A DNA stretch of 64,000 bases. Source: Actinernus sp. WN-2022. Its lineage: Eukaryota; Cnidaria; Anthozoa; Actiniaria; Actinernidae. A model generated the notes under the pieces. The model was not told the origin of the DNA and searched no databases. It saw only the letters and a program-made list of their open reading frames with translations. This document shows, one piece after another, positions 30,783-41,698 of the stretch; the first letter of the stretch is position 1, and every line of letters starts with the position of its first letter. Position numbers and translations under genes: made by a program. The DNA is taken from assembly GCA_030867875.1 (NCBI GenBank), contig JAOWCC010000238.1, positions 62,001 to 126,000 of the forward strand, given 5' to 3'.

Positions 30783-33700
30783 CGTCAGCAAACTCAACCA
30801 AGTACACGTGGCTGCTTTCTCCATTTCGGGAGAGGGATGTGTGCAGGATTTAAAGGTTTTCAAATTTCGGAATAACCGGAAGAAATAATACAGCTCGGGC
30901 TTCCTGTAGCTCATCTCGCTAACTACATAAAAATACACAAGGCCGACAACTAAATTCATGGCCGCCAAGCGAGACGCGCGAGAATTTTGCCGAAAAACGA
31001 AAACTTCTAGGTCCCTGCTTCCTCTCTAACGTTCAAAATGTTGAAGAACAGTAAATGAGCTAAGTTTTTGTTAGGAATTCACGGCAAGATCGAGTTCTAG
31101 CTTCCTAGAAACCGTCAAACTAGTCCAGATTTTCGACGATTTTTTTCTCCCTATGATCGGGACAGATATGAGCCATCATAAGGATTTAGAACGTTCATCT
31201 CATTCAAAACATTTTAATCAAACTGTCGAATGATCTCCCATCTAGATTCCCCAGCGAAGAAATGGACAACTGACATATTTTTCCTAATCTCCCTCGTATA
31301 GGCTGTTTTGCAACTTGACACACCACCCCGATGAAGTTTTCTGGCAACTTCCGAGAAACGAACCGGAAGAAAAATATCTTGAAGACTTGATGGTGTGAGA
31401 TTGCGGTAAGTTTGTTTACAAAAATATATATTTCGCACGACCGCTAAACTCTCGTACTTTGCTTTCAGACCAAATTTCACTCCACTCTACTAGTATCACC
31501 ATAAATAAATTCAGCACAAATACAGGTTATCACATCGTAAACAAATATTTAACTAGCAAATTTCCGTGTTTGTACACAGGCAGCCCAAGCTCAAAGTTTG
31601 AAATTATTTGACAGTTGAAGTACGAAGGTTCAAACATTCAGAATATCAGGTATTTTATCGCACTAAATGGAAAATGAATAACACTTCTTCGCAGTCTGAT
31701 GGGACACCGGAAGTCCAACCGAAATGTTGTCTCGTTTTGGAGTTGAAAATCACAGCGCACAATTGCATGGGAGAGTACCAAAACGAGGCATCATTTTGGT
31801 AGAATGAATTCAGGTTTTCTTGAAACTCGTCAAATCGGCCCCAAACCCCCAAATTCAAGACACAACAACATAATCTTCATCAAAGCAAGTTTATTGTGTT
31901 ATTCATTTGCCATTTAGTGCGATAAAATACCAGATATTCTGAATGTTTGAACCTTCGTATTTCAACTGTCAAATAATTTCAAACTTTGCGCTTGGGTTGG
32001 TATGGTTTGTAGTGAGCTTGCTCGTTCCAAGAGTACAATGATCTTTGAAATTTCTAGTTCGATTCTAGTCAAGAGTGTGAGGAAGAAGTTCCACTTTTCC
32101 GATTTGAAGCAGTCGATTTTTCCACCACAAATTGGCACAAACATGTAATGAGGAAGCGAATTCGCGAACCGAAGTCCAAAGACAAAGAATTAATTAGTCC
32201 GTCCATCTGGCCATCACTTTAAACCTTGTCTAACAGTTCCAGCAAATGTCCAACATTTTCTCGTCGTTTGTCGAAGGCAAAGAAACAAATGCTGCTAAAC
32301 ATTGCACAGCGCAGTCAAGTGTAGAAAGCGGCTCAGAAGTTCGTCCTAGACAAAACCTTCTCGGGCGAGATTCATAAGGAGACGAGTAGATCTCCAATGA
32401 ATGAAAACTAACTCTCATAAAAGAAGTTTTGCCGAGGCGGGAATTTGGTAACGCGCGCGTGCAAAAGTTTTTCGCGCGAACTGAGTTAACGTTTGAACTG
32501 AATAAAAAGTGAGCTAGCATGCAGTGGAGAAAACTGAGTGAGGGTTATAGCTAGAAAACCGTTGCAAAAACTGTTCAAAAACTCATATATTTGGAAGCAA
32601 TCCGTTAGACTACTAGTTAAAGTAATCAGCTACTTGAACTGTAAAAATACAAGCAAAAAGGAACCCTAAGGCTGGTAAAAATGCAAGAGACTTCTGAGCC
32701 GCTAAATAGACCAGTTCGCGGTAAATTCCGACATCGGAATCGATAGAAATCCGATGCCAAATAAAATCCGTAAAATCGAATTTATGAAATATTCTTCAGA
32801 TACAAACTTAAGATACCAGGTAAAAGATTAACATATCGAAATTTGAGGGATGTAGCTGTGCTGGGAAGCGTGCAATCGTGTTTTCAGTTTTCCATACATT
32901 TGTCTGTAAAAACGAGTAAAATTCCGCGTGAAAATTTACACCCCTTTCAAAATGTCGGAATTTACCGCGAACTGGTCTATACACTTAACGCTGTACAATG
33001 TTTTCTTTGCCAGTCTTTCGGAATTCAAATCGGAAGAAAGTGGAACTTCTTCTTCACACTCTTGACCAGAAATTTCAAAGATCCTGGTACTCTTGGAAGG
33101 AGCACAGGCTTACCATCCTCAAAATTGGTTTTGGGCTTCCTGTGGCTTCGTCATTTGTCAAACGGATTTCCCCCCGGATTTTGCGCCTTGTTCATCTCAA
33201 ATTTGCAGGATGAATATAGCGTTAATTCTAAAGTTGAAATCTTTAAACTTGTATCAAAATAAACTCTACTTATTATATTTACCAGTTCTGTGTGTGTTCT
33301 TGTCGTGGGATGCATTTTAAAGATGCTCAGGTTATAGTCGAGTATGTCCTTCATATTGACAATATTCATCTACATGAAGGACATACTCGACTATAACCTG
33401 TAGCATCTTTAAAATGCATCCCACGACAAGAACACACACAGAACTGGTAAATATAATAAGTAGAGTTTATTTTGATACAAGTTTAAAGATTTCAACTTTA
33501 GAATTAACGCTATATTCATCCTGCAAATTTGAGGTAAACAAGGCGCAAAATCCGGGGGAAAATCCGTTTGACAACTGACGAATCCACAGGAAGCCCAAAA
33601 ACAATTTGAGGATGGTAAGCCTGTGGAACGAGCAAGCTCACTACAAACACGGTAATTTGCAAGTTAGATATTTTTTATGATGTGAAACTGTATTTGTGCT

Positions 33701-34430
33701 GAATTTATTGATGGTAATACTAATAGAATGGAGTGAAATTTAGTCTGAAATCATAGTAAAAGAGTTTACCGGTCGTGCGAAACATTTTTGTAAACAAACT
33801 TCCCGCAATCTCACACCATCAAGTCTTCAAGATATTTTTCTTCCGATTCGTTTGTCGGAAGCTGCCAGAAAACTTCATCGGGGTGGTGTGTCAAGTTGCA
33901 AAATTGCCTATAGGAGCCAGGGAGATTAGGGGAAATATGTCAGCTGTCCATTTATTCGCTGGGGACTCTATTCGGGAGATCATTCGACAGTTTGATTAAA
34001 ATGTTTTGAATGTGATGACCGTTAATCATGGATGGCTCATATCTGTCCCGATCATAGGGAGAAAAAAAAATCGTCGAACGTCTGGACCAGTTCGACGGTT
34101 TTCTAGTAAGCTTTTGCGAGTGTGTACCACGATATCGCCGTGAATTACCACCTAAAACGTAGCTCATTTACTGTACTTCAACATTTTGAAGGCTAGAGAG
34201 GAAGGAGGGACCTAGAAGTTTAGTTTTTCGGCAAAATTCTCACGCGTCTCGCTTGGCGGCCATGAATTTAGTTGCCCGCCTTTTGTATTTTTATGTAGTA
34301 AGCGAGATGAGCCACAGGAAGCCCGAGCTATATTATTTCTTACGATTATTCCGAAATTTGAAAACCTTTAAATCCTGCACACATCCCTCTCCCGAAATGG
34401 AGAAAGTAGCCACATGTTGAGTTTGCTGAT
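30783..34430. mobile_element. nested foldback element, arms about 790 bp
   Basis: Outer arms 30783-31580 and about 33640-34430 are inverted copies (CAGCAAACTCAA / TTGAGTTTGCTG at the ends; GGAAAGCAGCC..., GGGACAGATATGAGCCATCA and TCACACCATCAAGTCTTCAA on one strand or the other). Between them are further inverted pairs: 31575-31670 with 31895-31990, 32000-32110 with 33000-33110, and the 250-bp palindrome at 33103-33625. No conserved protein frame was found. One strand of nearly the whole 3.6 kb could fold into a compound hairpin. Confidence 0.8.
33103..33625. repeat. near-perfect palindrome, 250-bp arms, 19-nt loop
   Basis: Arms 33103-33352 and 33371-33625, meeting around CTTCATATTGACAATATTCATCTACATGAAG. 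Only scattered mismatches (for example GGTTTTGGG against TTTTTGGG) in 250 bp. It sits inside the larger foldback element. Confidence 0.92.
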
Positions 34431-34522
34431 TTAGCGCGCGCAAAATCAACACAGCAGAAAATCAAATCAAATGGTATTTTATTATTTCATTGTCATTTAC
34501 ACAATATGAGAGATTTGTCAGA

Positions 34523-35498
34523 TGTAGGTTTGTTTGACGTCGTGTATTTTTCTCGAAATCTAGACCTAAACTTTTAAAGTCTTCAAGACTGCAAAGTTCA
34601 AAAAATTGTATGAGTGCGTTGAATATTTTCGTTAAAAAAAAAAATTTCGCCTTACTTTCTGTTTAGTCATCGACCGATTCAAGCGATGTTTTTAGCATAT
34701 TTCATACCTGTGGCATAGGACTACTTCCCATCAAAATTTCATTCGATGTCATAAATATGCTCATTTTGCTCAACATAGTAACGTATTTGCTGAGGAAGCT
34801 GTAATTCGAAAACTAGTCGATAAAGGTTTTTACTACATAAAGGTTACATGGACGACCCTGTCTCTGTAAATTTCAAGAGCATTGAATTCATCCACATTGC
34901 TGTATCATTTTGTTGAAACCGGGCTTTAGTTCAAAAGCACACAAGTATGTAGAATCTAGACAAAAGAGAAATTCGGAAAGACAAGCTATCAACAAAATTA
35001 TACAGCAATGAAGCTTGCGTGGATGAATGAAAAAGTCCGTTTTTATTTTTATTCCGCGTCCATAAAATGATTCAAATTTACAGGGACAGGGTAGTACATG
35101 TTGACTGTCAGGTGAAAATATTTAAAAAAATATTTATCGACTAGTTTTCGAATTACAGCTTCATTAGCAAATACGTTACTATTTTGAGTAAAATGGGCAT
35201 ATTTATGACATTACTTATGATTCCATAAACCGAAATCGAATAAAGCAAATGGAATGAAATCTTCATGGGAAGTAGTCCTATGCCACAGGTATGAAATATG
35301 CTAAAACATCGCTTGAATCGGTCCGGAAAACACAGTTCTCGACGACTAAACAGGAAGTAAGGCGAATTATTTAGCTTCGAAAACGTTCTCATACATTTTT
35401 TTAAAACTTTGCAGTCTTGAATGATACTTTAAAAGTTTAGGTCTAGATTTCGAGAAAATTGATGATATGTAAAATACACGACGTCAAACAAACCTACA
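34523..35498. mobile_element. giant hairpin element, about 480-bp arms
   Basis: The ends TGTAGGTTTGTTTGACGTCG and CGACGTCAAACAAACCTACA are perfect inverted copies. The outer arms (34523-34826, 35133-35498) and inner parts (TTCATCCACATTGCTGTAT / ATACAGCAATGAAGC..GGATGAA) together make almost the whole element self-complementary around about 34970. Noncoding. Confidence 0.88.
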
Positions 35499-35792
35499 TT
35501 TTTGGAAAGTTAGTATTTCTAGTAAGTGGGTGAAGTGGCAGCCCGACCGAGCTCTGACAGTGGAGTATCAGCCATTCAAAGTGGTTATGGTGCATCCCTG
35601 GAAAATCCAGGCGAGTCACCTTAATGAAAGGATCTTTCTCTTGTGTAGATTTTCGCTTCAACATGTTACCTAAATAATAATAATAATAATAAATCATATT
35701 TAATGAGGATATGCAGATGACGTTTACACTTGTTTCCAATCTGGTCCTCCTAACTATTATATACTATATATTATATCCTGTCCGAATTGCTG

Positions 35793-36006
35793 TCATTAGG
35801 CCTTTTGCACGAACTGTCAGGTGCTGATATATCACATCAATAACGGATGAATTGAGCTCGTACTGGATGGCAAACAAACTTCAAAACGCTGTTTTAGAAA
35901 GATCCAGGAGATGCTAAAACAGCATTCACGAACAGATTTTGCAAATGAAGTCAGCTTTGTTTGCCATCCAGTACAACCACGTGATTGCATTCCTGCAAAA
36001 GGCCCA
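35793..36006. mobile_element. MITE, AGGCCTTTTGCA ends
   Basis: AGGCCTTTTGCACGAA at the left pairs with TTCCTGCAAAAGGCCC at the right. GTACTGGATGGCAAACAAA / TTTGTTTGCCATCCAGTAC pairs inside. ATT lies just outside each end, a possible 3-bp duplication. Confidence 0.75.
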
Positions 36007-36853
36007 TTCTTCTTGACGTAACATACGTCATACATACGTCACATGTCCGTCATGCATGTGCATGCGTTACAATAACGTTACAATAACGTCACGAAAGCAA
36101 CAGAATGGAAGGGTGAAACCGTAGACATGATGGACAGAGAAAAGCGAGACGGAAAAATAACTATTTCTTGAGAAAGCAAGGCACAGACTTTGTAACGTTT
36201 GAGGTAAATACATAAAATATTGAAACCACTTGGCGATAGGAATGGGTGGGAGAAGGGGAAGTTAGTTGTCTTGCAGCATGTAATTCAGTTTTAAGTATAA
36301 CAAATACATAGGATGTTAGTAAATAAATGGGTCCGAAGTACTGCAAATGGCGTAATTAGCGATTTGTTTGTCCTGTCTTCCAAAGTTCACCTTTCGGTTG
36401 TTTTCATAACGTCTCTCGCTCAGTTGTACTGTCTTCTCATTTCGATATTTTATTGTCACACCACGTACAATCAATCAAATAAAGAAAACGGTACAGTTAC
36501 CTGTTGTCTGAGTACACGTGTCGTGAAGTCTTTCATTTGTCAAACAATTCCAGGTGGAATAGGAACGCGTTGATGGCGGTAGTTATCGGCTGGGTATGAA
36601 AAGAGCCAAAAACAAACTTCAACTGGGTCCCATGAAATTAAGAGCCAAGACACCATGCTCGATTGAAGGTTTTGTCCCCCGGGGGAGTGGTTCTTCAATT
36701 AAAGGTAAAAAGGGTAAGAGTGACCGTCGGAAAACCTCGAAAAATACCCTAAAAAAATCCAAACCGTGAACAATTTTCCACCCAGCTCTTAAAAAAAAAA
36801 AGGTCCGCAAAGAGAACATCGGCGACCATTATATTTTTTTGAGAATATAAATA
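36007..36853. other. intergenic; TACGTCA cluster
   Basis: 36012-36095 contains five bZIP-type cores within 85 bp (TTGACGTAAC, ATACGTCAT, ATACGTCAC, CCGTCAT, AACGTCACG). The rest shows no gene. A CCCCCGGGGG palindrome lies near 36677. Confidence 0.55.
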
Positions 36854-38277
36854 TTAGTCTGCCAGCAAGTGTAATCCCGTGGGATTTTAATGAAGAAAGC
36901 AAGTCACTAGTCTAGTTGCATACAGGGGACCCTTAGGAACAAGAAAAATGTTGTCGGCAATTTTCTTAACTGTTAGAAGGGTCTATACAGAGAGTTTAAA
37001 AAGTGATGTGTATAACTCAGCATGGAAACGAGGGTAGAATATGAAATTGCCTATAACTTTTCTAAAAACCAACAAATCATCACAAAACTTGTCAGATATG
37101 CGTAGAAGAGTGTCTTTAATACTATGAAAAGCTTTAATACATTTAGCAAAGGTCACGTGACTTATAACATGAAATTGCCTATAACTGTTATGTTAACCAA
37201 CAAATCATCACAAAACTTGTCAGATATGCGTAGAAGAGTGTCTTTAATACTATGAAAAGCTTTAAGTAATGGTCCAGATAAGAACTGTAGTGGAATCCAT
37301 TGTTCTGCGGCAATGAGCCTCCCCCACATACGATTTTGCTTGAATATGCCTTAAGTGCTTTTGGAGGTATCTACAGTCCAAACTACATCTCGAAAATAAA
37401 GTATTTGTTATGCTATTGGCTCTTCTTTCTGTGAAAACGCAGAGAAGCCACCATCCAGCCAATCGGATATAGAGAAAACAAAGGATTTTTCAATTGCAAA
37501 TTTGAGAACTTTCCCCACATACGATATTCTTAGAAATTAAACCATAGTTAGTTTCATCATAAATAAATTCAAACCACAAAAAAATATCGAATGAAAATGC
37601 ATTATTTCGATGGGTTTCTATTGAATTTATAAGTATCAACCAATGAAATTACGAGAAAGAATAATAGAAAATTAACACCTTTTAACATTCCTTGCCGCAG
37701 ATACTACAGTTCTTATCTAGACCATTACTTAATACATTTAGCAAAGGTCACGTGACTTATAACATGAAATTGCCTATAACTGTTATGTTAACCAACAAAT
37801 CATCACAAAACTTGTCAGATATGCATAGAAAAGTGTTTTAAATGCAACGAAAAGGGTTAATTCAGTTAACAAGGGTCACGTGATTTATAGCATGAAAGCG
37901 AGGCTGTATCCATATAGGCATCTTTCCAAACATCAAACATCGCTATTACTGTGCGTACTATATTTTTAAACTACTTTAAGCAGGACGTTTGAGACGTGGG
38001 TAAAATATGCGACACTATCATTTACCATAAACATATGAGGGCATATAAATGATACATCCCCTATCTGAACTGAAAATTGCCTTACTTTAAATTATAAACT
38101 TGCTATGAAACATTTCATTCTACTTCATTTTACTGTAATTATACATAACATAACAGTCCAGTGTATCGCGCGTTTGGGCTATTTTCAGAAAACGAGTTAC
38201 CCATTACAGTGAGATTACAAGATTATGCATGATTCCTAGCACGCAGTTTCACGAGATCTCCCGTCGGCCGTTGCCAG
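36854..38277 (+). repeat. left terminal inverted repeat of the long-TIR element
   Basis: Reverse complement of 41655-42544 with indels. It contains three subrepeats (CAGATATGCGTAGAAGAGTG at about 37093 and 37221, diverged at 37818) where the right arm has two, plus the MITE at 37266. A further partial subrepeat lies inward at 38283-38380. Confidence 0.85.
37266..37728 (-). mobile_element. TTAA-type MITE inserted in the left TIR
   Basis: 463 bp, ends GTAATGGTCCAGATAAGAAC and its inverse, flanked by TTAA at 37262-37265 and 37729-37732. The empty site, GCTTTAATACATTTAG, is preserved in the neighbouring subrepeat and in the right TIR (complement near 42250). A TTAA duplication is typical of piggyBac and Kolobok transposases (established); which one moved it is unknown. 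Related copies at 29635-30082 and 16940-17215. Confidence 0.9.
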
Positions 38278-38614
38278 GTATATAAGAGTGTCTAGTACTA
38301 CGAAAAGCTTTAATACATTTAGCAAAGGTCACATGACTTATAGCACGAAAGCGAGGCTGTACCCATATACACGTCTTTCCAAGCATGAAACATTCATTTG
38401 CTATTATTGTGACCAAAATACATAGACAATCTCCGTAATTTCTGTTATTGTAAAACGCTTGTTTTAGATACTAGAGATCAGGTGTCAACCTGACATGGAA
38501 ACGAGGCTATCGCTTCGTTGATACAGCAATACAAATTCAGGTGGATAATCTATGTAAAGATATCAGTTGTGTACACGATACAACTGAGCTGTCCATCGCT
38601 GAATATCTTCACTC

Positions 38615-39394
38615 TTACTCATCATCTTCATCGCTACTGTCGTCAAATTGCTCCACACGATCATCATCAACATTGTCGCAGAGTTCTTCTTCAGAACAAG
38701 TACAAAGGTCTGTGCAGTTGAGCCCTGCTTTGCGACACTGACATCGGTTGTTGGAACAACGTTCCTTAACACAGTTGCATGTCACAAGTTGGATGATGGC
38801 CTCGGGTGCTGGCGATAACTGTGTCATGACAGGTTGCCATTCATCTTCTTTACGTTCCCATCCGTAGGTATCTGGCGGCGGCAGGTTAGGATTCGGTACT
38901 CGGTCGTTGTTCCAGACCATAACTTGATAGTGAGCACGCAGAATCCCCTCATGCAGTGCGGCGAGTGTTGGAGGAAGTCTTTCAGACTGGGCTTGTTTCT
39001 TGCGAAATAGCCACCATTGAAGATCTTTCACCTTTGTGAAGGTTGTCTTTGGTAGGTAAAGCTGACACACGAACCTCTCGATCGCATCAATGGTCTCCGA
39101 GAAGCTCGAGAAGCTCCCGGTGTTATCAGATCCACAGATGACATGGAATGCAGGAAGTGCGGCTGTTTTAGCTTCACCGAGGGCTTGGACAATCGGCCCC
39201 AACTTGATTACTCAGTGATGTTGGCCCGTCCCTGTGACGAATGAAACTGTCGCAAACTGTTTCAATGCTAGAATGAAGACATCTGTGTCAGGAGAATGAA
39301 TGCGTATTTCCGTTGTGCCAGCTGCTGTAGCATCAAGGGCGTGGAGCAAGATCTTGGTGTCTGCCTCTTCCTGGCTGCTCTGAAGATCTGTCAT
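38615..39394 (-). pseudogene. transposon protein, nuclease C-half and CXC cluster
   Basis: C-terminal third of the element's protein in one frame, interrupted by TGA at 39212-39214 (CAC TGA GTA, likely CGA to TGA at a CpG). Upstream of the stop: SSQEEADTKILLHALDA and IHSPDTDVFILAL, then FVTGTG. This order of acidic residues (EEAD, then DTD) fits the PIN/FEN (XPG-like) nuclease fold, by inference from motif pattern. After the stop come CGSDNTGSFSS, IERFVCQLYLP, WWLFRKKQAQSERLPPT and APEAIIQLV. The end is CNCVKERCSNNRCQCRKAGL then NCTDLCTC, spacing CxC-x4-C-x4-CxC-x6-C-x3-CxC, like tesmin/TSO1 CXC DNA-binding domains. An acidic tail (DDSSDEDDE) ends the protein. Confidence 0.75.
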
Positions 39395-40200
39395 ATCTTT
39401 GTGGGTTGCTTACATTCACTTCCCCATGCTACCACTAATCTCCTGCCCTGTTGTCTCATTGCATTGATGGCCTTCTCTGCTAGATACACCATCAGATCCA
39501 TCTTGGTTCTAGTGTCTGATAACAGCCTCTTCATTGGCACTTTGGCGATGTGTGTAGAGTCAGTGATATGGCCGGACACAGGATCATGACCACCTTGCCA
39601 TTTTACCCTAGTCGCTGATTTCAAAGACATCGGCACGTCATATCGGTCGAAAATCAACTGCAGGTCGCTACTTTGTCTGTACTTCTCGTCAATTCGGTTG
39701 TTGAAGTGCTCAGCCAGTTGGCAGCAGTTCTTGATCCTGTCAGGCTTATCCAGGGACTGTAGCTCAGCCATGCCGTCTACGATGTCTACTGTCATCTGTG
39801 CGTTGCCCATTCGAGGGCTATTCTCTTCGTTTACATTTTGACGAGGTATTCCGCCTTGGACCTTCTCAAGAATAGCTAGTAGTGCACTTTTGCAAGAACA
39901 GTGAAGCATCGATCCGTCTGCGACAAAAAGCGATCGCGGGACTAAGGAGAACTCGTACTGTCCAACCGTCTCCTTGATGTTAATCTCTGGACGACTTTTA
40001 TACACCATCATCATTCGCGCAAACAGCGACCTGTCCTCTCTGAGTTCAACTTTCTTGTCCTTCGTCATCACTTTCACTACTTTTGCATTGCTCTTCCATG
40101 TCAAAAGCTTCCTTTTCTTCATCTGTGACCAGAGATTTGTCTTTCCTGACTGGGTGCGCTATTTGACAAACGTTGTATATAGTGTCTGTCCGATGGTTTT
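39391..40200 (-). pseudogene. transposon protein, central part with VDGM motif
   Basis: Middle of the same ancestral gene, open from 40122 to 39391 and in the same frame upstream through VVIPEKVKENL and IGQTLYTTFVK to a TAG stop (40159-40161). It contains MKKRKLLTWKS, LREDRSLFARMMMV, EFSLVPRSLFVADGSM and, near 39780, DIVDGMAELQSL, whose Asp could be the first metal ligand of a PIN/FEN-type nuclease. It ends early (AWGSECKQPTKI) because of a one-base loss near 39409; the next frame carries straight on into the EEADTK segment. Confidence 0.75.
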
Positions 40201-40220
40201 CTGATTACACAGGTTCTCTT

Positions 40221-41477
40221 TTACCTTTTCGGGAATGACGACTTTCGTGACAAGGTTGAATAGCTCTCCAATTCCTCCAAGAATGGATTGGTAAAGCGTT
40301 GAATTGTCGCCAGTAGCGACTCTACACTCCTTTCTTCGCGAGTGAGAACTGCTGTTACCAGATTGTGATGCCGTATCTGAGCCTTTGAGGAGACACCAGC
40401 CATATCCTTGGCTTGTTCAGCAAGTTTGGAGAGTTCTGGGGCGATTAGGAAGAACTTGGTTCGAGCATTTGGATTGAGAGTGATCCCTACTAATCCTCCA
40501 GAGCCTTTCATCGAGCGGTTGATATTCTCAAGGCCATTATCTGCACCTACTGCGCAAAACGGAACATTAGCGTTCTTATTTACCACCCAGTTCCCCTGCA
40601 CAACTTCAGCATAGATATCAGGGTCAGATGTCGCAAGTGACTGCATCTCTGCGAGATAAAGTGGGATCATCCGAGCATAGTTCAAACGATCGTGGGCGAA
40701 GAAATATTTAGTAAACATATCTAGTGCCTTAAGGTGCAGCTCCCAGTCTCCGGTTCTCACTGCTCGTATAAACTCCAACATCTCCATAACGATGCGCCTC
40801 GTCACCTTGAACATCGGGTGTTTCTCGTTAACAGCATCAAATTCGGTCAGCTTATCTATGATACGCTGTGACTCGATCACTCTCTTCAATTCAGCATTCG
40901 CTTCATTCACTTCTTCCTTTGTTCCCTTGGTGCACGCCTCTGCAACCTGCTTTGACAAATCTTCAATAGTCTTAGTGTCTTCCTGAGAACTTCCGAAGAA
41001 GGCGTCTTGGTATAGCATAAATAGCGCTTGCAATGTTATTACATGTGCTGTCTCTCCCCTCTTGATGTGGTTCCCATCTAGAATCTGCTTGACTGTGACT
41101 GGACCATAGAGATCGGATTCGGTCCAGCACATGTCAAGCCCGCTGCTCTCGACGAATGCTCCGATGGTGCGCAATTGAGCCATAACTATGTGGAGTTCAC
41201 CCGGACGGAGAATCAGGTGGTCTAGATCACGTCGAGCCATCTGGAGCTTCTTGGCTGGCTAATAAAGCCCCATGTCAAGGGAAATGATTGTCTTCCTGTC
41301 CGGTCCTACTACCTTTGTGTTGATTCCTTGCGCCTGCATAAGGATGGTCAGCAACCTCTGCCACTCATGTGCTGGTACGGCTATCAAAGGCGGTGCTGCG
41401 ACCCGTGTAACATGCATCGTATCACATATAATAATAAACGAAACATATTTTAGTATCAGGAGACACTTCTCATCCAA
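40221..41477 (-). pseudogene. transposon protein, N-terminal part
   Basis: Open in one frame on both sides of a TAG at 41259-41261 (probably CAG to TAG). Upstream piece: VTRVAAPPLIAVPAHEWQ, LLTILMQAQGINTKVVGPDR. Downstream 339 residues: ARRDLDHLILRPGELHIVMA, then a helical stretch with WELHLKALDMFTKYFFAHDR, LNYARMIPLYLAEM, AVGADNGLENINRSMKGSGG and LVGITLNPNART. These phrases recur in anonymous proteins of cnidarians and arthropods (recollection). The frame is lost at about 40268, after which the sequence resumes one base over in the central part. With the other parts, the ancestral protein exceeded about 950 residues. Confidence 0.75.
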
Positions 41478-41564
41478 TGGTCATTTACAGTAGTGTCCTG
41501 TAAATTACTTTTACATCAACAACCTGGGCCAAACATAAAATAAGATAAATAGTACTCAACTTAC

Positions 41565-41698
41565 TTAATGAGTGATTTGTATCCTGACCACACAGGCACA
41601 TGCGCGGGTCTGACAGGCTCTTCTTCTGCTTCTTCTACGAGCTCCACTGTATCCTGGCAACGGCCGACGGGAGATCTCGTGAAACTGCGTGCTAGGAA
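41565..41698 (-). pseudogene. upstream exon of the transposon gene
   Basis: Open frame ending in ELVEEAEEEPVRPAHVPVWS and GYKSLI before a consensus donor (AA|GTAAGT, intron side at 41564). The exon begins inside the right TIR, has no Met, and is closed by TGA further upstream, so another exon or start must exist. The acceptor for the next exon (before PPLIAVPAHEW) is not certain; CGCAG near 41396 is one option. Confidence 0.5.
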
